Below the pieces are notes generated by a model. That model was not told the DNA's origin, made no database searches, and worked only from the letters and a program-made list of their open reading frames with translations. This document shows positions 8,754-18,800 of a DNA stretch of 32,858 bases, one piece after another. Position 1 is the stretch's first letter. Every line of letters starts with the position of its first letter. The DNA comes from Mnemiopsis leidyi (Eukaryota; Ctenophora; Tentaculata; Lobata; Bolinopsidae). Position numbers and translations under genes: made by a program. The stretch is from contig JH153106.1 in NCBI GenBank assembly GCA_000226015.1, positions 5,021 through 37,878 of the forward strand, in the 5' to 3' direction.

Positions 8754-11700
8754 ATGAGTCTCGAGGAGGATGATGACGATTTGGCGGCAGACTTCGCCGA
8801 TCTTCCAGACTTTCTGTGCGATAATGACGAGATTGACCGGATGATCGAGGAACGAGCTGGAGCGTTTAACCTTACTGGAACTAACATCAGAAATATTCTC
8901 TATGTTAGTTTGTTTAAAGAAATAAGGATATATACTTTATGTTAGTTTCTTTCGAGCAATAAAGATATACTTTATGTTAGTTTGTTTAAAGCAATGCAGG
9001 AATACTCTTTATGTTATTCTCTACATTAATCCTTTAAAGAATGCTGTACCTTTAAACGTTTTTTACAGAAAATATCTACCTACAGTTCATTAAAATTATC
9101 CCAGTGTAGCGATACCAATGTAGTGAGACCTGATTATTGAATTGTTGTATACATTTGTCCACGTTTATTGTACGATTGTAAAAATGTGCACGTGACTGCC
9201 CGGCTGTGTTCGAATAAAGAAAATTGCTTAGTGTGATGATGACAGAAAGAATACTGCTTTAAAACCATTGTCCTACAATGTTACCGAACGCATAATATTA
9301 CTGAGGTGAATGCCCTGCGTTACATTTTATGGTTCCGTCCAAATGAAACCACACTATTGAACTTTCTCGAGTCAGTTTCAATTACAAAACGGACACCCTC
9401 ACCCTCCAATATTCTCATTACGTTATTGTCCGTTAAATGAGGCACGATTTAATGATGCTCAGTGGAAACTCGGGCCCTCATTGCAATCAAATCAGCTGCA
9501 GCTTAAAAAAACTGGGTTCAGAAAGCGCCAGTTACTGACCTGATTGATAACTGATGTCCCGCCAATCAACTTTTTCTATAATCATGAAATGAGATGATGG
9601 GCTTCTGTTATAACTTTCGAATACAATTTACTTAGCTTAAACGGGGCAATCCAGAAAGCATCATCTCTACTCTATACTTCTATACTATGAGGAAGGGTCT
9701 TTCCTGGGAGGGGGGGACACATTTTTGTACCATGTGATTGGTTCAATGAAAGTTGGTAAACCACCAATAAATATGAGTATTTAATATTTCACTAAACTGT
9801 AAACCGTATCGCAGCACGTCGTCCTGGGAGTGGGGGGAGCGTCAGACTTCTGGGATCCTAGCGAGCAGGAGTTTCAAACACCTCTCGAGATCCCCGAGCC
9901 TAAAACCAGGGCTGCAAAGCAGAAGGTTTTGCAACAAGAGGCTAGAGTGCAGCTTGGTGCCGATCCGCTGTTGACAATGGTGAGTAAATCTCACTATATT
10001 TCACTTTTCTTAGCTCACTATATTTCACTTTTCTTAGCTCACTATATTTCACTTTTCTTAGCTCACTATATTTCACTTTTCTTATCTCACTATATTTCAC
10101 TTTTCTTAGCTCACTATATTTCACTTTTCTAACCTCACTATATTTCACTTTTCTAACCTCACTATATTTCACTTCTCGGTAGCTTCAGATTCTAGTTATC
10201 AAGTTATCACAATTAAGAAAAAAATAAAAAACGACATCAATCTAAACACCCTAATAATTATTCTAATCTGCCTAGCCGGAAGTGAGGTCCCCTGAACACG
10301 AAGAGGACGAGGATGACGATCAAGATTACAACCCACAGAGCGATACTGAGTGCAGCGATTACAGGTTATCTTTTTATTCGAGATGTTTATTTAACATGTT
10401 TACTTCATACTTCTTGCTTGCATTTTGTATCGAGAAAGCCCGAAAAATTTAGTGATATTTTGCTTTTTAGTGAAGATGAAGGAGAATCAGTGGCTCCAAC
10501 AACCCCAAAATCAACTATTACGACGCCTAACGGTCGGAAACAAAAAGCTTCAGAATGTGACAGCGAGCCAGCCACCCCTTCAGTCAGTACTGTTTTCACT
10601 AAGTAGGGGGGGGGAGCATGACACCCTGGGATTCGCTCACTAATAGACAACGGTAAAAAACATTTGGATTTTTGCCATGGTCATAACCATGGTCACAATG
10701 CAGAAACTCATAACTAGAGTATCCATTCGGGCGGTCTACGTGAAGTATGAAGGTTCTGACCCTCGGCTAAACCTCATCATAGTAAGTATGGTTAAAAGGT
10801 CTTGGTTATCTCACTTACCTCTGCTCTCCCCTAAGTATAAATTACAAAACCTAACAATTAATTTTTGTGAGAAAAAAAACGAAAACCGGCTAGAGCGGTT
10901 TCCTTGTACAACTTTCTGTAACGCGCGAGGGTAAACTCTGTATGGAGAGATGTCCGGACTTTGGTCGATGACGCGCGCTTTTAATTTCATTTCATTTCGT
11001 TTTGTTCGAAATTCATATTCATATTGACCGGCACGAAACAGTGAAAGCTTGTTCACTAACTGCTGCAGGCTGCTCGATATTAAGTTTAAGTTGAATTTCC
11101 ACAGGTTGGTTTAGCTAGACGGACCAGATCATTGTTCAGTCTGAAAGATCGCGATTTGATCGAGCTTGAGTCAGCCCTGCCTCAAGACGAGGATAAAGAC
11201 GAAGAGGAGAACTCAGGAGAGAAGACTAGTGTTGCTGGGGAGTGTTCCGAAGTCAAGGACGATAACAGCGTTGCAGAAGAATCAGAAGACAATTGGGATG
11301 TGAGTGGCTAGGATCTCAGCGAAAATTAAATCTCTCGTTGATAATTATTAGCTTATAAATGATATAGTAGCTTACTTGAATGTATGTTTTCCCAGGGGTT
11401 AGAGGAATTATTAGCTTATATATGATGGTAGCTTACTTGAATGTATGGTTTTTCAGGGGTTAGAGGAATTATTAGCTTATAAATGATGGTAGCTTACTTG
11501 AATGTATGGTTTCCCAGGGGTTAGAGGAATTATTAGCTTATAAATGATGGTAGCTTACTTGAATGTATGTTTTCCCAGGGGTTAGAGGAAGAATTGGGAA
11601 ACGAGTTCGACAACGTGTCGGACGAGGAGTCGTCTCAGTCATCAGAAGACGATGCTGCTGATGACGGAACATTTGGCAAGTTTTTGAAAGGAATTGTCAA

Positions 11701-14700
11701 CCCAAAGGAAGAATTTCCAGAAGAAGAGAGTATGCACGATGTAAGTAGGAATCCAGATGCAGTTCATTCTCGCAAATCGCAATTCTCGTGAGTTCTCCTT
11801 GCTCCTCAGGAATTCTTCTTTGAAGAAAAAGTTAATTTTTGATATTATTATTTTTAGATGCCATACCTATATCGAGAGAAACTCCGTTATGAAAACGAAG
11901 AGTTTCGAACAGACAAAGATGTGAGAGTCACCAAGAAGGAGATGGACGAAATGATGCGAGATCTGGAACTCTCTCATCCGGACGTTAACGAACAACTCAA
12001 CTCCCGCTCCAGAAACTGCAAACTGTCGTGAGTTTCTTTACAGTCTACATTTTCTATCAGATCGCCTCGTGATTAAGTGAATACTATCAAATCTAGCCTC
12101 AGTTATCTATGTTTCATTTTTTAGGTTGGAGGCTACCCCAGTTATTGAAGGTCCTCTTTTTACGGCGGAGTCGAGAGAAATATTGCGGGAACAACTTCAG
12201 ATGCACCTTCAATTGCTTGTTCAACACGTCGTTTTAGCAAGTGAAGTGAAGAGTCTCAGCAAAAATAAAGATATAGCTCGAAAGAGAATTGTAAGTCGAA
12301 TTTCTGATTTGATTTGTAATAAAATTAAGAATTTAGGGTATTGTTATGAATTGAATCGGCCAATCAGGAAGTGTTCCATGTTTCAGATGGAACTTGAAGA
12401 ACTGTGTAGTCAAAGCTCAACGGACGGACTGCTTCAAGCCATGCAGGGAGAATCAGATGTTCCAAAGTCTATCTTCAAGTGTTTGGAGATATATCCAGCG
12501 TTGAAGCTTGCAGACCGGGAAAAACCTGCTCCTGATGTAACCCCTGAACAACCAATACCCACAAAGATTGCAAAAGGTAGAGACATTGCAATTTTAACAT
12601 AGTGTTGTTTCTACTAAAGACTCTATCTTGGTTTAAGTTGCATGTATTCAATCCGTGTTTTCAATTCGTTACTTTGTGAATGTGACAGGAACTTTAGTTT
12701 ACCATTCCACAGTCAACAGTAAAGCCCAACTTTTCAGAAGTATCCCATGTGAAGCACATTGAGCCACTTCCTCGAGGGAAGTACTATTTGTTCAACTATC
12801 AACCTTTCTTCCAAAAATTTCTACACATTCGGCCCACCGTGGACTTCATCTGTCAGACCAAAATCAGACCTAATGCAAACCGGTGTTTTACTGAACTTGA
12901 GGACAATCTTCTAGCACACGGCTTGGACGCTTTCCGGTTCGTTAAGGAGCAAAAAGTCGTATACGAACTGATTAGAGATTATTTTCTTCCGACAAAAACA
13001 GCAAAACAGATCAGTATACGATTTAAAAACAAAACCTCTTCATCAGCCCCTTACAATGTTATAAAGCACTGGAAGGATACCAGTTTTATCAGATATGATA
13101 CTCGTTACACAACAAACAAACTCATGAGGAGTCTGTCAGTTCCCGTCGCTTATGATATTGTCCGTCCTATAGCACCGGCTGTAAAGCGGGAAAACCTGGA
13201 CTGGCTGGTAGCACTTCGGGACCATCGTCGGAAAATTCAGCGAGAGTACAATAAGAAACGACAGAAACTCCAATGCAGCAAAGATGCGGTGGTTGCGGCA
13301 ACAAAGTTGTCCACCAACGAGGAGCTTCACAATTTTGAGATCGCTTTCCTCCTTAAAGCCAAGGAGGTTTTGAAGAACGACTCTTCGACGTATTTCAATG
13401 TGTTTAAGCTACTTGCTGAGTACAGCCAGATGGAGGAGTTTGACTGCGAAGAGGTCATCAACAAAATGCTGAAGATTCTAAAGAGTTATCCCGATCTCAG
13501 CTTTGAGTTTCTTTCGATATTTTCTCCTCTTCCCGACCTTCCTGTTGAACAGTTGCTCGAAACTTTAAATCACGTGAAAACTCGGGTGCTTATGAGGAAC
13601 CTCGAGCGCCATTTCAAAAGCAGTAAGTTTGTCTGCTACTCTGGTAGCTTTTTTGTTACAATGAGATTGGAAATAAAAAATTATCGAACGTTAAATTAAA
13701 CGAAGTTTCCTCCTCGGATCTGAGCCACTGCTTACATAATTCAAATTTCTAAAATGCCCCTTCTCAGATCCGTATCAGTACAAAAAGATAATCAGGATGA
13801 TTTTGGGAGCTAACCTGGATAACCCAACCGCTACGCGGGACACCCTTCTTGGTATGCTGCGTGGAAAACCTGAACTCAGTGATCAAGTTAGTTTATTTGG
13901 ATGTGATTCATCTGATGGAACTGTTCACATTAATGTACTAGATAGCACCATTTCCATATTGTGCCTATCGTTAATATTTTCTCCTTCTCAGGTTGTAGAA
14001 TTCTTTGACAAGTGTGCAATAAAACCGAAGGCCAACGATTTTGAGTACATCGATCTGACAGAGAAAAATACTAACAGCTCGCCTAACACTGATGGTTTCG
14101 AGGAGCTTTCTCTTCTCGAAAGAACTGTTTGTTCGCATTCTATCTCCATTACTCTTTCTCGAGATTTCTAAATTTATAAATACAAGTAAATATGGGGAGG
14201 GGGGCAACCCAAAAAACTCAATAGGGACCCTAAAATTCGCAAAATAGCTATAGAGTTTTTAGAGCTTCTTACGGTTATGATTCAATTTATTTGATTAAAA
14301 AAACACTGGAAAAGCATTCTAAAATGCATTTAGTGGTAGATTTAAAAGTACGTAGTAGATTTAAAGATATTACTGTATGATGCATATGAAAAGTTCCAAA
14401 ATAAATCAAAATTCTATTTTAGTAATTAATTAATATAATTTGTAATATGATTAATAATTATATCTAAAAAACTCAATAGGGACCCTAAAATTCACAAAAT
14501 AGAGTTTTTTTAGAGTTGTTTTGAGTTGCCCCCTCCCAAATATTGTTCTAAAGCCAGCTCTAGCACGGTGAGGAGCTTAGCGTTTGATTAAATTTCAGTC
14601 TGCGTCGGCACATAAGCACAACAAATTGATAGAGAGTATAAACAGGAGAGTAAATGATCAGAGGAAGCAGGAGATTGAAGACAAAATGGAGAAAAAGCGA

Positions 14701-15328
14701 CAAGAAGAGGAAGCCAAACGTCTTATCAAAATTGAAAAGCGAAGTGAGATTATGTTGTTCAGTGGCGAGTTTTGAAGTTTTTACTCAAATTAAGGAAAGA
14801 ATTTACAACTTGACGATATTTGATATACAATGCAAAGTAAAGCACTTTCCCAGAAATGCCTGCCCGTAACGTGGTGGAGTGTGGAGACGTTGTTCTCACC
14901 TGGACTCGGGAGCAGGACAGAGATATCCTCCGGGCTTGCCGGAACAGTGGGCCCAGGTCCAAAACTTTTACTTGCCTTGCCAAGTCCTTCCCGGATAAGA
15001 CCAGCATGCAGGTATACATTCGTCATTATATTTGTTCACATTAAAGCGGACAATTTCAGCGCCACATTGACTCTTTGTGTTATATAAACTTGTGTTGTTT
15101 TAAAATTTAATCGAAATAAAGTAACGTTTGTACCCCAAGGTAAGAGACAGGTTCTTCACGCTCATGCAACTCATGAAAAAAGCCCAGAAAGCCGCCGTAA
15201 GAAAGGCCAGAAAGTCCGCCAAAACCCCTACCAAACAGACATGTGAGAAAGATATCAGTCCTAAACTTGTCATAAAGAAGGCAAAGATCATGTCAGACGA
15301 AGAGGAGCCGGGTCCGTCAGGAACTTAA
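8754..15328 (+). CDS. GON4L: GON4L-like transcriptional corepressor
   Basis: GON4L (C. elegans gon-4, zebrafish ugly duckling) is a nuclear corepressor linked to YY1, Sin3 and HDAC1. Exons read: 8754-8903, 9815-9979, 10276-10364, 10471-10582, (10704-10781, uncertain), 11105-11299, 11579-11740, 11858-12027, 12125-12290, 12387-12576, 12738-13622, 13768-13886, 13992-14126, 14599-14743, 14854-15011, 15140-15328. All phases agree: 1035 residues with the uncertain exon, 1009 without. The N-terminal half is acidic, with the conserved FRTDKDVRVTKKEMDEMM block (about 340). A SANT-like segment (FTELEDNLLAHGLDAF...PTKTAKQISIRFKN) lies near 540-600, PAH-like helices at 690-850 (Sin3-type fold), a charged coiled coil near 875-920, and a C-terminal Myb/SANT domain beginning VVLTWTREQDRDIL at about 930-990. 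The exon 13 donor (GTTTGT) and exon 1 donor (GTTAGT) are weak. Upstream exons may be missing. Confidence 0.88.
8901..9020 (+). repeat. Tandem repeat (35-37 bp, 4 copies) containing the GON4L exon 1 donor
   Basis: TATGTTAGTTT or its variant recurs at 8901, 8938, 8973 and 9010, so the presumed donor GTTAGT of exon 1 (8904) is followed by near-copies at 8941 and 8976 and a decayed one at 9013. Spacer text such as TTTAAAG-AAT is shared between copies. Confidence 0.7.
9021..9814. other. GON4L intron 1, remainder
   Basis: No exon was recognised. Vertebrate GON4L has a few more residues between the exon 1 and exon 2 blocks, so a tiny exon could be missed. A G-rich run lies at 9708-9717. Confidence 0.35.
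9991..10176 (+). repeat. 24-bp minisatellite, 8 copies, in GON4L intron 2
   Basis: The unit TCACTATATTTCACTTTTCT followed by TAGC repeats with little change at 9991, 10015, 10039, 10063, 10087, 10111, 10135 and 10159, starting 11 bases after the exon 2 donor (9980). Most units contain a pyrimidine run followed by TAG, resembling a 3' splice site. The period is eight codons, so intron retention would add octapeptide repeats (HYISLFLA) before a stop near 10132. Confidence 0.9.
11341..11590 (+). repeat. 61-bp tandem repeat, 4 copies, spanning the acceptor of a GON4L exon
   Basis: A block from TTATTAGCTTATA through TTTCCCAGGGGTTAGAGGAA is repeated so that the acceptor AG falls at 11395, 11456, 11517 and 11578, exactly 61 bases apart. 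Only the last copy continues into the long open exon (11579-11740). Use of an earlier AG meets a stop (TGA in AAATGA or TATATGA) within about ten codons. Confidence 0.9.
14194..14537. mobile_element. MITE with G-rich terminal inverted repeats in a GON4L intron
   Basis: The left end GGGGAGGGGGGCAACCC and right end GAGTTGCCCCCTCCC are inverted copies, extended by the AAAAAACTC / GAGTTGTTTT pair. AAATAT flanks the element on both sides (14188-14193 and 14538-14543), a likely 6-bp target duplication. A ~37-bp block starting CTCAATAGGGACCCTAAAAT occurs twice inside in direct orientation (14218 and 14472). A related piece lies at 25850. No coding capacity. Confidence 0.75.
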
Positions 15329-15859
15329 ATTGAGACTGAATATATTTGTACCCCTTGTCACCCGAGTATCAGATTTTTATTTCGCAGTATTTTAAATTTT
15401 CTATGGTTTTTTCATAAGTTGAAATACTGGCGTGGCAGTTTTTTGTTCAAAGTATCTTTTAATGTGTCACTTTATGCGATTACGTGATTTTTCTGATATT
15501 TATTGAGGACCTGAGATAGGTTCCATCCTCACTTGAACTATGATTAATTAATTTTATGAATACTGTTTCTTTGCACACAAAGTCAAAACATGCTTGCTTA
15601 CTGACCATATTTCAAAATCTATTTGATATTTTACGTTTCCAGTTCAATTTGTCATGATGCGAATTTAATGTTATAATGTGAATGTTAATTGTGGTTTTGT
15701 CTATTTAATTTAAGTCTGTTAAAGTCAATTCCAAAATCTCCAAATGAGGTTGTTCTGAGAAATGAGAATCTGTATTTGTATAGCGCTCCGAATGTATTTA
15801 TACTTGAAGTCAAAGTTATTTGAAACAATTTTTAGTTTATATATCAAATTTATCTGAGA
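15329..15859. other. Intergenic between GON4L and the next gene
   Basis: AT-rich 3' flank of GON4L and presumed promoter of the following plus-strand gene. No canonical AATAAA was found soon after the stop at 15328. Nothing else is supported. Confidence 0.4.
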
Positions 15860-18800
15860 ATGAAGCAACCCCTCTTAATGAACGTGTTGTATTTTCTGGA
15901 TTCTAAATATGGCGACTTGGAACCTTTCAATTTCGTCCGTGTAAAATCCTACAGATCCTACATAATGTCACTTGCTAATTGTGGAGCTACGGCCTCCTCG
16001 GGTTTATTACTATTGCTAGAGTTTCTGAATTGTGACAGTGTAACTCAATTGACAATTTTTCTGACAGACAACTTTACAGTGCACTATTTAAAGATTATGT
16101 GTGTTACCATTTTTGTAGTACCACTAGTACTTAACATTCGAGTTTTCAAAAGTTGTTCACCCCTTTTAACGACAATTCTACCTGTAGATGCAAAAAGTAA
16201 GTTGGCAGTGAAAATTTGGACGTTCTTTATCTTAATATTCCTAGAAAATCAAGCATAATTTTGTACTTGGTCTTTTGTTGCCCTAGTAGAAGTTCTCGAC
16301 TCAGTTTCCGTGCTGCGCGTAGCACGAGTTTTAACTATGCTGCTCGGACTAGGTATGTGTTGCGGACTGCTGTTCACAGAGCTGGTGTTCCTGGTGCTGT
16401 ATGTCCTTACCGCTCCAGCTCTGACTCTCTCTTCTGGACCTCACCTCCTCCTTCACCTTTACCTCATTTACACGGGCTACACTGCCCTGGGGGTGCTCCT
16501 CTCTTCCCTCTCTCAGTTCCTCAGAGAGGTACGTCAGTTTATATTTGTAAAATGAGTGTGCGGAGTGTGCAGGAGTTCGCAAAATCGGTATTTCCGTTCC
16601 TTCCTGTCTGATGTAAGTCAATTTATAATAATAGCGCCCTTTACAAGTCCCGAAAACTAATAATATTCTTTGAAAAAAAGATAGTTTTTCCTATACCGTA
16701 GTTAAGCTGCAGTTTGTTTTGAATTATAATAACTATAAACTGGAATAGGGAAGTGGGTATAACTTTTTTAATCTGTAGTCTGTTGTTATGACTATGAGGT
16801 GCACCTAGTAAAAGCCGTTAAGAAGAAAAATAAACTTGTTTTGGAACACTAAGACATTCAGATCTCAGTTTTTAAAAAAACTTCTTGATTTTTGATATGC
16901 ATAAAATTGGGTTGTGAGGATGGCAAATCGTCCTCGTAGAGCCCAGTAAATCATTCGACCTTTTGCTACGCAATATAATTATGATTTGTGAACCGCCACT
17001 GTGAGTACATACCAATAGAAGTCGCGAAACTTCAACTGTTCTTGCATCTACATGTCACAGTCCATATTGACACTAATGTAGTGACTCTTTATTGACCACC
17101 ACTCGAACTTAGCGCTCTTCAGCTCGCACAGACTGTCTGTTTCACGGTAAGATACCGCCTGACAGTCCTCCGTGTCCCGACACCGTCTCAGACACTCTTC
17201 AAAGTTGGTCACTCTGAGGTGGCTCAGCTCACTCCCCGCAAACCTCTCGTCCAGGGTAGGACACTGGAGCTGCTTGGGCGTGGAGTTTTCACACTCCAGA
17301 TTGAGACTGCTGTAGCCTGGACTGACCCTGGGTCCAGAGCTTCCTCCTCGTTCGTTTTTCAAGTAGCAATAGTGGTAGTCTTCCCTAAAGGTCAAGGCTT
17401 GGCAGTCTTCAGTGTCCCTACAGTGCCTTACACACTCCTCTATATCTGCCACTGTGATCTGCTTCTGAGTGCTTCCTGGAAAATCTAGCCCTCGTCTCAA
17501 ACACTTCATTGGCTCAGTGACGGGACTGTTGTCACATTCCATGTTCATGCTCTTGAAGTTCCTTTCCAGACTAGGACCAGAACTGCCTCCTCGGCGGCTC
17601 TTGGCGTAGCAGCGATTGTCGGACAACCGGAAGGAGAAACCCTGGCAGTTCTCCGTGTCTCTACAAAGTTTAACACAAGCTTTCTCGTCAGCCACTACTG
17701 TATTTCCGATATCTGCACCACTGAAAAACAGGTCTTCCCTAAGACAGTTTAGGTTGCTGACCTTGCTGTTATCGCACTCCATGTTCATACTCTGATAGCC
17801 CGCAGAGGCTACCGGAACAGCCGACCCTCCTCTCCTGCTCTTCAAGTAGCAGTTAAGTTGAGAGTTCTGCTCCAGAAGCACCACAGCCTTGCAGTCTTCA
17901 GTATCTCGACAGTGCTTCACGCACTCCTCTTTCTCCTCTACTACAAGGTTTCTCAGGTCAGCCCCTGGGAAGTTTATCCCATCTCTGATGCAATCCAGAT
18001 TCTTGACTGGGCTGTTGTCACATTCCATGTTCATGCTATCATACCCAGCTGCTGCGTAAGGACCTATGCTACCACCTCGCTTGCTCTTTAGATAGCACCT
18101 GTTGTCAGAGATCATGTAAGTTATGGACTTGCAGCCCTCGGTGTCTAGGCAATGTTTTACACACTGCTCTCGATCGGAGACCACCAAGTTACCCATATCA
18201 GCACTCCCGAAATTAATCCCAGTTCTCATGCAGTCCATATTGTCGACTTTACTTTTGTCACATTCCATGTTCATACTACTGTAATCAGCCGCAACCTGTG
18301 GATAGTACCCTCCGAACTTGGATTTCAGAAAACACTGGTGATCGGAATCCCGGAATGTTATGGCCTTGCAGGCTTCAGTTTCTGAACAATGCTTAGCACA
18401 TTCCTGTATATCTGCTACAGCAAGGTTCGTCAAATGCGCGCTGTAAAAATTTATTCCCTCTCTTAAGCAATCAAAGTCGGTAATTGGTTTGTTGTCACAT
18501 TCCATATTTATAGACCTGTGTCCTGCACTATGATGTGGCCCAGAACTTCCCCCTTCTTTACTCTTCAGCCAGCAGTACCCGTCAGACTCCCTGTACGTTA
18601 TCGATTTGCAGTTCTCTAAATCTCTACACAGCCGAACACAATGCTCCATGCTCTCAGAGTAGAGAGATCGGATATCTGCTCCACTGAAGCCGATGCCTAG
18701 TCTTTGACAGTGCAAGTCAACTCTGGACCTGTCACAGTCCATGTTGGTGCTTATGTAACCCTTCTCCTTAGTCGGACCTGACCTCCCGCCTTCTTCTAAC

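Noticed and set aside
8754..8945. GON4L first ORF as a complete short protein
   Set aside because: The part after about 8903 loses similarity and runs into the repeat; the upstream 50 codons fit the start of GON4L.
9942..10172. Minus-strand frame with repeated KYSE-RKV units
   Set aside because: It is the complement of the 24-bp intronic minisatellite; nothing else supports a gene.
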